Below, one piece after another: positions 46,236-57,200 of a stretch of 64,000 nt of DNA; positions within the stretch are counted from its first letter, which is position 1, and each line of letters starts with the position of its first letter. Under the pieces are notes generated by a model that saw only the letters and a program-made list of their open reading frames with translations, made no database searches and was not told the origin of the DNA. The stretch lies in assembly GCA_014898425.1 (NCBI GenBank), contig RCSZ01000004.1, positions 1,984,001-2,048,000 on the forward strand, in the 5' to 3' direction. Source of the DNA: Botryotinia globosa (Eukaryota > Ascomycota > Leotiomycetes > Helotiales > Sclerotiniaceae). The position numbers and the translations under genes were made by a program.

Positions 46236-48302
46236 ATGCGGGCAGCAGCCAATAGTTCTAACCGGTATACTAAACGGTCATGCGGCATTCGACAAGAGCG
46301 GATAAACATCCAAAACACATTAATAGTGAAGGAGATCACTCGAAACCCCCAAAGACCTCAGAAGCCTGACAAGCTTCTTTCACTTGCTCTGGCATCTTGC
46401 ACCTCTTGCACAAACAGCTCCATGGCGCATGAGGGTAAAGGCCACCGCAAGAAACCGAAGCCTTATATCACGACGAAAGCAACTCCAAGACAGGACTGCC
46501 TAAACACTGTTCACGATCAAGAATTGATGAGATGTCGTGAGACCAAAGTCCTGGTGACAGTAGGGCAAGAGAAAGATTGTGGAAGTATTTCAAGTTCCAG
46601 CTCGACACCACGTTGTCTTATATACAACGAGCCACGAGACAACCACTGTCCGATTTCAAAAGAGGGCATCGCACCCACAAATTTTCACTTCAATGGTATA
46701 AACAATGAATATATTCCTCATGGGTCATCTGAACTCAGACATGAAGATCCACCTTTGCCAGATATTCTGCACGAATTTAACAGCACGGACGGTTCTGGAC
46801 CTATTAGACAACACCGTGAGATAGTGAAGCACCTGAGGCAAGCCATAGGTGACAGTTTCTGCAATCGCTCGCCGTCTGTCCCCACATTACCATCAAGCAG
46901 AAGTCAACTTCAATTGCACGAAAACGGTGGACAACATTCTCGCCCAAATCACGTTCATTGCAAATTTCTGTCCACCAAATCAGAACCTTCCACTATTTAC
47001 CGGCAGAGAAGTAAGGAAGCTGCTGCGTGTGATGTTTTGAGTCTTTCCGAGTCAACCAAAACTCTTAGTAGATACGCGGAAATGAATGGTTCTGTGACAA
47101 CGGTGGATTCACCTAATGCGCAAAAACATCTACAGTTATCACCTCCTAGGCACAATCAAGATACTTCTTCGTTATTTGAAGCTTCTATACTATATGATCA
47201 ATGGCAAAACATCTCAAGGATGAGATCTCATATAGCTTCACTTCGCTTCTCACTTCAACATAAGCGCCATGGTCTACGTATGCTGCAGAATGAGAAATCT
47301 CTTGCAGACGAGGCGTACTTCAAGAAAATTAAAATGAGGGAATTTCAGATGCCCTTTCCAAGCGAATGGTGGTCTGAGAAGACCACGGAAGAGTTGCTTT
47401 GCGACTGCCAGAAAGCCAGAGAAAAATATGGTTCTTTAGAAGATGAATACAACTATCTTGAGCGTGATCTGGACTTACAAGAATATGAACTGTCACGACG
47501 GGAAGAGCATTTCTACAGTCAGCTGAAGGACCCCTCACGTTTTTTGCCCGCTTCGTCGGACCACATGAGATATCCAGAGTGGATGGAAGGTTCAGAACAC
47601 CTCGAGCCACAAAAGCCGCAAAAATTGCATCCATTGGTGGATGCATATCTTTCGAAGCTCGGGGAACTTGACAACTTTCGGGAACTTTATGATGATATCT
47701 TGGATGAGAAGTTGAGCCTCGAGGAGAAAGTAGACTTGAGAAAGCGGTTCGATATGGAACCCCTGACTTTCGAAAATCAAGAGTGGCTAGATAGCTCCCA
47801 AGCTCAATTGGACGATCTGATCTCCAAGATTCAAATTGCTGAGGAGGAGGAGAAGGAGTTACATCAAAAGTGCCTCTCACTGGGTTTGATAGATGAAGCT
47901 GGAGAGCCGGTAGAATCATCGAGACAGGAGCAATTTAGCCCATCTTTGGACTTAACTCTCAAGCCACTCGAAATTCCCAACCAATATTCTCAATTATCTC
48001 CATCATTTCCTTCAGAGCCGAGAAAACTGGAGAGCTCCATCAAAACATTGGATTCTGAGAACAATCTTCTAACACGAAACGAGAGATTCGATCGATGGTC
48101 ACTGGAAAAACTTCAGATTTCTCTTCATGAGGTCAATATCTACACACATTGCTTAGAGACCTACGACGAATCACAAGATCTAAGCAAATTGAAAGAGAAA
48201 TTTTGCGAGGAAGATTTCACAACTGCCTGGTTTGAGGATGGCTTTACAGATCGTGCTACAAAATCTAATGTCTTGACGGTTACCAATTCGACTTCTCAAT
48301 AA
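46236..48302 (+). CDS. Coiled-coil protein with W-x-L-x-K motif, copy A
   Basis: Single open frame to TAA at 48302, up to 688 aa from the ATG at 46236. A second in-frame ATG at 46422 (MAHEGKGHRKK) is a plausible alternative, so the N-terminus is uncertain. The first ~320 residues are disordered. A long helical region covers about 325-435 (YDQWQNISRMRSHIASLRFS, EEYELSRREEHFYSQL-like heptads) and further helices 480-555. A C-terminal motif at about 613-637 (RNERFDRWSLEKLQISLHEV) also occurs in the coiled-coil gene at 52598. I do not recognise a named family. It is head-to-head with DUF6590 copy A, and the pairing recurs 6 kb away, which suggests a functional link. Confidence 0.72.
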   Translation: MRAAANSSNRYTKRSCGIRQERINIQNTLIVKEITRNPQRPQKPDKLLSLALASCTSCTNSSMAHEGKGHRKKPKPYITTKATPRQDCLNTVHDQELMRCRETKVLVTVGQEKDCGSISSSSSTPRCLIYNEPRDNHCPISKEGIAPTNFHFNGINNEYIPHGSSELRHEDPPLPDILHEFNSTDGSGPIRQHREIVKHLRQAIGDSFCNRSPSVPTLPSSRSQLQLHENGGQHSRPNHVHCKFLSTKSEPSTIYRQRSKEAAACDVLSLSESTKTLSRYAEMNGSVTTVDSPNAQKHLQLSPPRHNQDTSSLFEASILYDQWQNISRMRSHIASLRFSLQHKRHGLRMLQNEKSLADEAYFKKIKMREFQMPFPSEWWSEKTTEELLCDCQKAREKYGSLEDEYNYLERDLDLQEYELSRREEHFYSQLKDPSRFLPASSDHMRYPEWMEGSEHLEPQKPQKLHPLVDAYLSKLGELDNFRELYDDILDEKLSLEEKVDLRKRFDMEPLTFENQEWLDSSQAQLDDLISKIQIAEEEEKELHQKCLSLGLIDEAGEPVESSRQEQFSPSLDLTLKPLEIPNQYSQLSPSFPSEPRKLESSIKTLDSENNLLTRNERFDRWSLEKLQISLHEVNIYTHCLETYDESQDLSKLKEKFCEEDFTTAWFEDGFTDRATKSNVLTVTNSTSQ

Positions 48303-50428
48303 ATTCCCTATACCTACTCAACTCACAGCAGAGTTTTCTCTCCAACTTTTGTTTTCTAGGTGGCTCAGCTCACGGTGGTATTGGGAATTCGAAAAGCGCC
48401 AAGGGAGGTCACATGGCATGTGCCTTAGCCTTTTAGAATATTGTTACCACTGCGGTCCCTCAGTGATTTCATTCCAAACTTGAACTTCAGGCTGGTAACT
48501 TCGACAAGCATTATTTTCTTCCTTCTGTTTTGTACCTTTCACAAATGTTGATTCAATTGAGGTATGCAGGATTCAAACGGGAGTCGGGATACATGGAGCT
48601 GGGGCTTCCAGGGAGTTATGATCTAAGGCTTAACACAGCATTTCTTTTGATTAATTCCTTATCGTTTTCTTTCTTCTGCCACGCTTCCTCTCTACATGTT
48701 TCTTCTAAATTATCAATCACTCTTTTGACTGATCGACGCTTCACCTATTCGAGTGCAAAGTCAATGATACCGAATTTTCAATTAGCACAGGAATGAATGT
48801 GCTTCTATTTTTTCTATATTGTTATTTATATGCATGTACCATAATTGTTACTGGGAATGATAGGAATGATAGGAACTTTGCAATTTCTTTTAGGCTATAT
48901 GGAATCTCGACATCATGATTGAACCCCATTTTGTAAGCGAGCCAACCAATTGAGTCACATGGCGGAGACGGGTAAATAAGCAGTTACCACGGTCGACCGC
49001 AGATACGTTTGCACTGGGCAGCCCTGTCAGATTGTTACTGAAGTAGAAGATACGGGTGATACCACTTTAAATGAAACATCAGCCTATGGACTTCCCCATC
49101 TGTATAACACTACATATGCCCGTAGCTGCTGACAGCTAATACTAGTCACCCCACTCATCCGGGCCGTTCCATAGCTTTGTCCCACGAGTTACGACTTTCT
49201 TTTTACTCCAATCAAACATTTGAATGTTATACGAATTAAGCGTAAGGATATTCAGGCATAGCTCATCAAAATGAAGTAATGTTAAGCCATTGAATATTAC
49301 CCAGTCAAGCATATCTCGCTACTCTTGAAACCTCTCACAAAACATGCAAAGCCTCAAATCAAATTTTAAATAGTCATTAAGATCTTTCTCATTCCAATAG
49401 GATCATACGAGTTATGTCAAACAAGGCTGTAAATCGCTGCTTTAAATTCGTTCAAATATGTATAAGGCTGAGGCAAGGGAAGGGGCACAGGCGGTGAGAG
49501 CCCCTTTTTTCAGACCGCTCTGATTGTTGCAAGTTTGGCGGAATTTGTGCATGAAATTGGGAATTTGTCGACAGAATAATGCATGAAAACGCACCAAGTG
49601 CAGTAACTCAAAATTTGAATGCAGTCTTGCCCAAGTTATGCGGATGGACATGTCTTTGGGCCTAATGAGATGTGGCGTAGACGTGGGATCAAGTTAGTGG
49701 CTGGTCTACTTGATTAGTTGTTTGCTCTGGCTACGAAATTGCATTAGATATTCTTTTGGGAAAAGCAGAGACTTATTTTGGGGGCTAAAATGATCTATAA
49801 CAAATCTTGTATAGTAAACTCAATGGACATCTCTGTTGTGTGGTAGAACGTTGGCCTTTATCTTTCAGGGCAAGGTAATGAGGCAACTCTATTTTATCTT
49901 GTTGGTCACTCATTATGCGAAGATTGTCAAATTGGTATACCATCATATTTTAGAGGTGTTTACACTCTTGGAAATTTGCCGCTTAGTGACAGTGGAGTTG
50001 AATCGCTCTCTATGCTTATTATAAGAGAGCCTAACATGTCCAAAGAAATGGGTGTCATCAATCTTGAGAAAGGCATCAAAATGAGTGAACAAACAATAGA
50101 TTATTGCCCCGCTTTAGTAAAGAAAATTTTGCTCTGGAAATTGGTGAAAGTTTCAGATATCCCTTCGTCTCTCGACCTCCAAGAAAACCAAATCTGGGGA
50201 GTTATCGGGAGCATATGGAGAAATGAGACGAGAGAAAAGATTCGAGGAAGACACATTTACAGAAGAAAGCTATGACGAACGTTGGGTGCTAAAGAAACAG
50301 ACAAAAAAGGGGATTCGTGGCGTCAGAGAAAATTCCTGCAGCGCACGAGGAAACTTTCGGGTATGGAGCAGCTTAACGTATCGAGTTGACTGTGAAGAGG
50401 TCTTTCTGTAAACCAATCGAAGACATCC
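48303..50428. other. Spacer between the two module copies
   Basis: About 2.1 kb. A plus-strand ORF at 49976-50275 (99 aa) has no recognised domain and is not called. The 48.9-49.2 kb stretch has a more GC-balanced, repeat-like feel, but no terminal repeats or coding remnant could be shown. Confidence 0.4.
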
Positions 50429-51828
50429 CTAATTATGCTTTTGAGAGTGGCGATTCCTATGATTGTTGGAAGAATGACCAGATGTTCTTCTGTGTTGACC
50501 GTGTGAACGAGGACGCTGTGATTCAACTGTTTGGATACCTGAAGACCAGCCCGACTGGTAGAGAAAAACACCAATCGAATTGCTGGATACCATACCGATA
50601 TTTAACACACGAACATAATGCTCTACAGTATATACCTTGCTGTAATTTAGTCGACTCAATGGGTTTAATAGACCCTCGGATTCGTATCTTCGTTCACTAT
50701 CGACCTGAATAGGATCCAAGATGAGATTCTCGTGTTCCAATTGACCATTACTGGCTACGCGGCTGTGCATTCCTGGAGATTGCGGTGTTGTGTGTATGAT
50801 TGTATGTCGTTCAGGAGCCGGAAGGTTGGGCTTGAGCGTTCCTTGTCCTGAGTATGTTTGTATAGGACTAGCATCATTAGACAAGAAGCACATAAACACA
50901 TTGTAAGCATATTGTTGGAGAAAACACACCAGCAAACAGAATTCCCATGACCCTTTATCAAAACCACAAACCTTCGAATCTCACTATATGCTTGTTGTCC
51001 AAGAAACGTGGTGCTAAAGTGAGATCCGTTGCGTGTCCCTCCGGTTACAGGAACTTTTGGCTGTGCTGGCTCAGTCCACAACATCATGAACACGCGGCCC
51101 ACCCTCCAAAAGTCGTCTTGTAGACGAAATCCTCCATAGACTGTATATCCTATATCTCATTAATGCCGATAGTTTCAAAACTTAACGATGCAGACTTACT
51201 GGAATCCAAAGTTTCGGCATTGCCGGTGTTTGGAGCTTTGAAGATATGCTTTGCATTTACAATTGCCTGGCTCACCTCAGGATCAAATGTTCCTGTTTTC
51301 CTTGTCAGAAAAAGTCTGCAACGGAATGTAACTGGTAATCATACCTGTAGGTGGAATATGCGGTGTTGCCAATGACATAGCATCAAATGCACGTGCTGTA
51401 GCGTCAATTGACGGCGAAGCTACGTCTGTGTTTAATTGCCATGCAGCATTGTCCGGAGAAGGGTATTCGGATGACCGATTCGAGCTTGAATGATCGGTAG
51501 AAGCTATACCATAGTTTTGGGCTATGGAATCCGGAGAGCCATAGTCATCGTGGGTCGGGACTGAAGCGGGGTAAAATGGCTTTGGAGTTGCTTCATGGTC
51601 GAAGATATTGCAATCATTTGGTTGAGAAATCGTATAGATATCTAACCCCGATGTTCTGGGCGTCGCTGCTCGGTTCTCAGGTTTATCGGGGTATCGATAC
51701 TCGTACTCCTCGTCTCCTTCGGAATTCGTTCGATGAGCATACCAGTAGCCCTGTTCCTCAAGCCAAATCCAGTCACTCCAAGGAGTGCTCTGGTCTGACT
51801 TTTTACCTTTGCTTGGAAGATAAGACAT
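50429..51828 (-). CDS. DUF6590-type protein, copy B
   Basis: Exons 51828-51345, 51292-51200, 51140-50930 and 50867-50429 join to 1227 nt (408 aa). The N-terminal WW-like motif is present (PWSDWIWLEEQGYWYAHRTN, SEGDEEYEY). The DUF6590 domain is at about 190-350: LDSIYGGFRLQDDFWRVGRV, FMMLWTEPAQPKVPVTGG, YSEIRRFVVLIKGHGNSVC, PIQTYSGQGTLKPNL, ERHTIIHTTPQ, LSRLNYSKVYTVEHYVRVLN. It matches copy A motif for motif. The introns after LDS (phase 1) and after SVC (phase 2) correspond to those of copy A. The last ~40 residues (HGQHRRTSGHSSNNHRNRHS) are basic and low complexity, and an undetected last intron is possible. Head-to-head with the coiled-coil gene at 52598. Confidence 0.8.
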
Positions 51829-52597
51829 AGTTAGCGATTTGCTTATCCGTTACTTCAGGATTAAATGTTACCCGCTGTCCGGGTCAATGTGGACCTTTTA
51901 TAGATTGCACAGTAAACCTGACTCCGCACTTCATGAAGAGCCGCACCCAGAGACCTATTTTCCAGCAATTCTTCCGCTGCTAATAAATCGACGCTCGATG
52001 GAAAAGTTATGCCAATTTGTCAGAAATGTGTATCGCTGCGTCAATACCGATCCAGTGGTGATGTGGAGGTTGTATTATTGGAAGCTTAAACGGCCAGCAC
52101 CAACCCGAACTTTTTGTTGATGGTTGCATCGTGAAATGTGGTGAGAATATTGGGCTTTGCAAATGAGGTCGAATCGTCGAAGCATAGACAGACCCTGGTT
52201 TCTTATGTGGAACGCTGCTTTTGTATCGGACATCTATCAGTCTAGCTCATGCATCTTATCTTGTCTTAAGTTTACCACAGGGCTGGTTGAAATGAAATAA
52301 TAAAGAGTTTCAGCAATTTGAAATCCTTGAACGCTATCTGACGCTAGATAAAGCAGTCGTTCACACACACAGGTGGACAGCTCATAGCTCGATAATTGAT
52401 TTATATCGCGAAGAAATCGCAAAATGAGTTTCAGCCTCTATCTTTGGTTCTTCGTGGAACGATAGCGTTTAAACAGTCACTGAAAGTTCATAATGAGGTC
52501 CTTTCTGGTAAAATGTCTCCCTCACAAGCAAATTCGGGACTCATCTTCTGGTGTATACTAACTTCAACCACAGGCCTCTCTCTGTCGGAGACTAAAT
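51829..52597. promoter_or_regulatory. Divergent promoter region, copy B module
   Basis: 769 bp between the divergent ATGs of DUF6590 copy B and the coiled-coil gene, similar in size to the copy A spacer. A plus-strand frame at 52396-52644 overlaps the start and is likely noise or 5' leader. Confidence 0.4.
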
Positions 52598-54274
52598 ATG
52601 ACTGGAACCAGAAACAAGAAAAGCAGTCAAATCGAAAGACCTAGCTCTTTTTCTTCTGAAGCAGTGGTTGAGTTGGGAGAAAGTTCGCAGAATGAGGAGG
52701 AATCCAAACCAAGTGAGAGTGGTGTATGTATACCTCGAAATGAGCTCGGCGAGTGTAGTAATGATGGCGAAAGTGACTCCCGAGCCGAGAAGTATAGATG
52801 TCGCTTGGATAAACTATTGCAGGGAATAAACAAATGGCAGGAGGTGTTATTGGCAGAGATGCAAGCTAGACACAAGATGAGAGAGGCGGAAATCAAACGA
52901 TCAGCTGTTTCTCAAGCAGATGCTAGCTTCATGAAAGAAGTTCAAAGACTACAAGCAGAAGGACAACTTGGAGCTTTTGAAAAGCTTTCCAAGCTTGCGA
53001 ATGCTTGTCAAGCGACACGTGATGGACTGGGTCCTTTAGAACATGAAGGTTTTGAGGCCCAAAAAAAAGTCCAGGGGCAGGTGTGGGAATTACAACAAGT
53101 AGAAGATGAACTTTTTGAAAGTTTTGCATCCGAGCTTGGGGAAAGCTATCAAGAGTCTTCGGTGATTTCAAGCTCAAGCTCAGCACACGATATCTTGGGA
53201 ATTTCTCCTTTAGCCATTACGAACAATCACGAAATTCAAAAGCGACAAAGTGGAGATACCGGAAACCAACTTTTTCGATTGGAGACAGTCTCTAATACCG
53301 TTGAAAGACAAAAAGATAATTATAATTCCCCTAGTTTTATTGACGAACTCAAAAAGAAAAGGTCAGATGTGCACGATTTGAGAATGTTACTCAGCCATGA
53401 CGAAACTCAACCTGTTCCGGCAATCCGCTTTAGACACTCAGTGGAATCGGGTTCCAACATAAACGTATTGGGTGAAGGACCGCTTTCAATTCATCAGAAT
53501 AGCATTGGATTACATCAAGATTCGTTATTTCTAGGACTAGAGAATGAGGAAGAGAATTTGCACCAGGAGTCCCGCTATGAGTCTACGTTATTGTTGGATC
53601 CAGAAGTTGTTGAAATTATCAACGATGAAGGGCAACAACTTGAAACGGCTCCTGGTTCAGATTCTGGAGTGCCAGACCTAGATCTGCTTGAGAACAACGA
53701 TATGAGCACTTCCAACCCGAAAGAGCATTCAAGCACGGAATCATTTCCTGAGTTACTAACGCAATTTGGCACCAAACGTGATCGAATCAACAAATGGTTG
53801 CTACACAAGATGCTTATATCTAGATCAGAAGCGAGTCTTATTGGGTTACAGCTACAAACAGAGCCGGACTCATCGCCATCCCCATGGGCGAAATTGATTG
53901 TTGCCTATTTTCAATTTGGCTGCAACACCTCAATGCCTACGAATAGTCAAAAAGCGAATAGCATGAGCACGGAGGGAAGACTTTCAGAATTTCAGCAGTC
54001 TTCAAATTACCGGGAAGAAGATACAATGATCACTTCTCGTCCTACTCTACTTTCCATGACTACCGCTGAAGATACCGCAGCTTCTCTCATAGCACATCCA
54101 CGAGATGATGGAAACAGCGAGCCTTGCAACAACTTACCTCACCAATCGATATTCGAAGGACTAGCGCAAGTCGAATCGTCCAATCCTCGTTCAATCGAAG
54201 TTGATCTACCTAGTCTCCAAGTCTTGAATTCCGAAAGGCCAGCTAGGATGACCCGTGAGGGAATGGCAACTTGA
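52598..54274 (+). CDS. Coiled-coil protein with W-x-L-x-K motif, copy B
   Basis: Single exon, 1677 nt (558 aa). The N-terminal ~65 residues are acidic and Ser-rich. Helical segments follow at about 68-120 (RCRLDKLLQGINKWQEVLLA) and 130-185 (LGPLEHEGFEAQKKVQGQVW, then ELQQVEDELFESF), the L-G-P-L-E-x-E spacing being typical of a repeated fungal coiled-coil type. The C-terminal motif at about 390-420 (KRDRINKWLLHKMLISRSEA) aligns with copy A's RNERFDRWSLEKLQISLHEV. A short hydrophobic segment (AKLIVAYFQFG) follows but is too short for a confident membrane span. No characterised homologue recognised. Its place beside DUF6590 copy B mirrors copy A. Confidence 0.75.
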   Translation: MTGTRNKKSSQIERPSSFSSEAVVELGESSQNEEESKPSESGVCIPRNELGECSNDGESDSRAEKYRCRLDKLLQGINKWQEVLLAEMQARHKMREAEIKRSAVSQADASFMKEVQRLQAEGQLGAFEKLSKLANACQATRDGLGPLEHEGFEAQKKVQGQVWELQQVEDELFESFASELGESYQESSVISSSSSAHDILGISPLAITNNHEIQKRQSGDTGNQLFRLETVSNTVERQKDNYNSPSFIDELKKKRSDVHDLRMLLSHDETQPVPAIRFRHSVESGSNINVLGEGPLSIHQNSIGLHQDSLFLGLENEEENLHQESRYESTLLLDPEVVEIINDEGQQLETAPGSDSGVPDLDLLENNDMSTSNPKEHSSTESFPELLTQFGTKRDRINKWLLHKMLISRSEASLIGLQLQTEPDSSPSPWAKLIVAYFQFGCNTSMPTNSQKANSMSTEGRLSEFQQSSNYREEDTMITSRPTLLSMTTAEDTAASLIAHPRDDGNSEPCNNLPHQSIFEGLAQVESSNPRSIEVDLPSLQVLNSERPARMTREGMAT

Positions 54275-57200
54275 CAGCACAAAGTTTGCAGGAACTGCGG
54301 AGAAGCAGGAGAAATGGTGGGAGTGGATCTTCAGAGCTGCAGATAATCCAGCAATGAGGGCAGTGCAGGGGAGCTAGCCAAGAGATTCTCTACTTAAATT
54401 GACCTTTCGCAAGAGTTATGAGCGAGGAATTCGAGTACTCAATGGAGGAGTAATCATATAGCATCCATTGGGTCTATCTGTGATTTGAATGGTTTCTTTA
54501 AAGTGGCAAACATCTTGTTATTGGGTTGGGTTGTGAGGGTGGTCATCTGAACAATTATTTCATGCACAATGCTATAAAGGAACTAATAAGAGGGAAAACT
54601 TGATTGGGAATTGGCAGGAGCGTATCAAATCAAGCCATTTAATCTCTAACGGATAGTGCCGCATGGGTGAGTGAGCAAAAGAAATTGCGATACCCTGAGG
54701 ATTTTCATTCATCAATGCTGGGTGTCAATTCGTTGGCGATAGTAGAGTGACATAAAGTAAGCGAAAATCATTCATAATGCGGCGGGAGTTTGAATTTCTC
54801 CACTACCCCCCGGTCTAACGCCCACGTATCACTAATCTTAGTAGTGTAATAAAGACCTACTGAAATCTATCATTTTTCAGATAAAATCTGGATTCATCGT
54901 ACGCAAAGTGTTCATATCATGATTAGCGAAAGCGGGGCCCCGTTATGATCGATGGCAAACTAGCAAACCTTTCTACATCAATTTCTGACCAGGCTGTCTT
55001 CACTTTGAACTTCAATAATCTTTGTTTGGATGGTTATATTCAATCCTCATGTATTGTAACCACATATTCATGCAGGGTTCAATTCCACTCTGCTCTCTCA
55101 ACTGGGATATGCAGGGTATAAGATCATCCGATCCATTCTATCTTTCCCGAGTGTTTCGTACACTCAGCTCGCTGAGATCGTCATCTTACGTCTCAAAACA
55201 ATATTCGGAGCTGTATGCGTTGATGAAAGAGTAAGCTTCATTTTCAACGGAACTCCCGGAAACAACCCATGATATCCAGAAATATTCTTGTGGAAGTAAG
55301 CGTTGATCCCAGTAGGTGAGTTGTAAAATTAGTTTCGTGGGGTTACGCGAATCGAAATTCGGGAAAACCCCTTGAAAATGCGGTCTCGTCACACTTAATT
55401 TCGTAAAAGCATTATCCATAATTAATTTATGGAACTTGTACTCTTGTAGCATGCTGTGTCAAGATTAGGCAAGAATCTCACAACAGAAATTCTCCAATTC
55501 GTTGGATTGTGCAAGTTCTTGTGCAGTCCCCCAATATTCATTGAATTTAGAAAATTGTCAGTTTCATGATTTAAGCTGACTCAAATCGACTAAAACGGGT
55601 GTACACAAAAGTTCTACGACATCAGGACTGTATTTGAAGTAAATGTAAAAATGTGCATGTAAGTTAGCCACAATGTTTTTTGAAATAGGCTTAGAAGCTC
55701 ATGTATAGCACGATCCTCAAGCGGACCGCTCTATCTCTTGCTCGATCCTCGATATCCTATCACATCAAGAGTTGCAACAACTAAAGAAAGTCTACGATGT
55801 TCCCATCCGGATGTTCCGCAGACTGAACTAAGCTAGGGTGAGATCACAGAGCAAGGCTTCAGTTTTAGTAACCCTCATTATTTGTTGGTAATATGAGCCT
55901 CCTGCCACTGCGAAGCCCTACTTCGTCTCAGTTTTATCTCTCGACGTCTTATCAGAGCAAACAACTTTGCCAGTAGGTTTTTCGCCCGCGGAATCGTCGT
56001 GAGACTGTTAGTTGCGGCTCGGGCCGCTAGCTCATGCATTAGCGTGATGGGTCTGAATAACTGCGGGGCATAATTAGAATGTATTGAATGAAGGAATTCT
56101 GTTATTAAACGTTGAAAATAGAGTTGTAACGGATAAACCGATGTGAATTTTTGATATTGGATGTGCTCGTTATGTTCACTCAATAACACTTCAATGCCCG
56201 GAAACTCCAGCAGCGAAATTAGATAGTATGATTGGACATCTAGAGTTAAAGATTGATATGGACATTTAAAACCCAGACCACGGGACAATTTCACATGTGA
56301 GAATGCAATGATATCAACGAGTAAAGCATCAACCACAACACTTCCGACCAGCATGTTTGTCGCTTTAAGAATGCGATGATATGCAGCCTTGGTTCAATTT
56401 TCTGTGATTTCGTATGCAAGATAAAAGCGGCGGAAATATGGAAGAGTGCAGGAGCTTGTGACGTCTCTCTATGCACCATGTCAGCTGCATAGTGGTTGTT
56501 TACATCCGAGAAACGTGGGACATCATAACTCGGTTTCGTCTAGATTTTAAGCCTCAACATCGGAGTTCTAGAAGGACTAGATGACCCCACGGCATCGGAA
56601 CGATCGGGTCGCAGGACCAATATCAACGAATAGATGAACGGGCCGAGCCCTTGTCGATGATATCTCTTAATCGGTAAGCACTATGTCTTCAAGTTGTCGT
56701 AGTACGCGCTGCAGAAATTCGAGCTGCACGCCAATCGAGTTATTGCGAATATTAATCTAATCAATCTGTCGTGTCAACATATATACGTGTCGCAGGATTT
56801 TGGTAGGAATAAGATACGAGACGCGTCAAAATACATGATGTATGGTCTCCCAGCTATCTGGTACCAATTAGCTGCCAGGACATTGATTACCTGTGGTAAC
56901 CAGTTTCGTTAGTCTCGCAATTTTGACACAAGCGAGTGCGGAATTGAGTATGTATCTAGACCCATTGAAGATTTCCTAACCCATAGCAAGGTTCGTTTCT
57001 ATACAGATGAAGAGAGACTTTGGAGGTGACAACGTGGGTAGCCATCAATAAATTCATTTGAAGCGGACAGAAAACAATGGTCTAGTTTGACTTTTGAAAG
57101 TATCCGCCGCCTGAAATGACCCCAGGGATTGGCTTGAGACGTAATATATTGAGTGACTATCTCATCTCATAAAGCGTTCGGACGCCTTCTTTGCACGTCT

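Noticed and set aside
47329..47919. 196-codon minus-strand ORF
   Set aside because: Antisense to the coiled-coil gene copy A, which has the coherent helical protein texture.
52396..52644. 82-codon plus-strand ORF before the coiled-coil copy B
   Set aside because: Overlaps the better-supported start at 52598 in another frame and has no domain.
43944..54274. Secondary-metabolite or heterokaryon-incompatibility cluster
   Set aside because: No PKS, NRPS, HET, NACHT or P450 sequence was seen; only the DUF6590 and coiled-coil genes are present.
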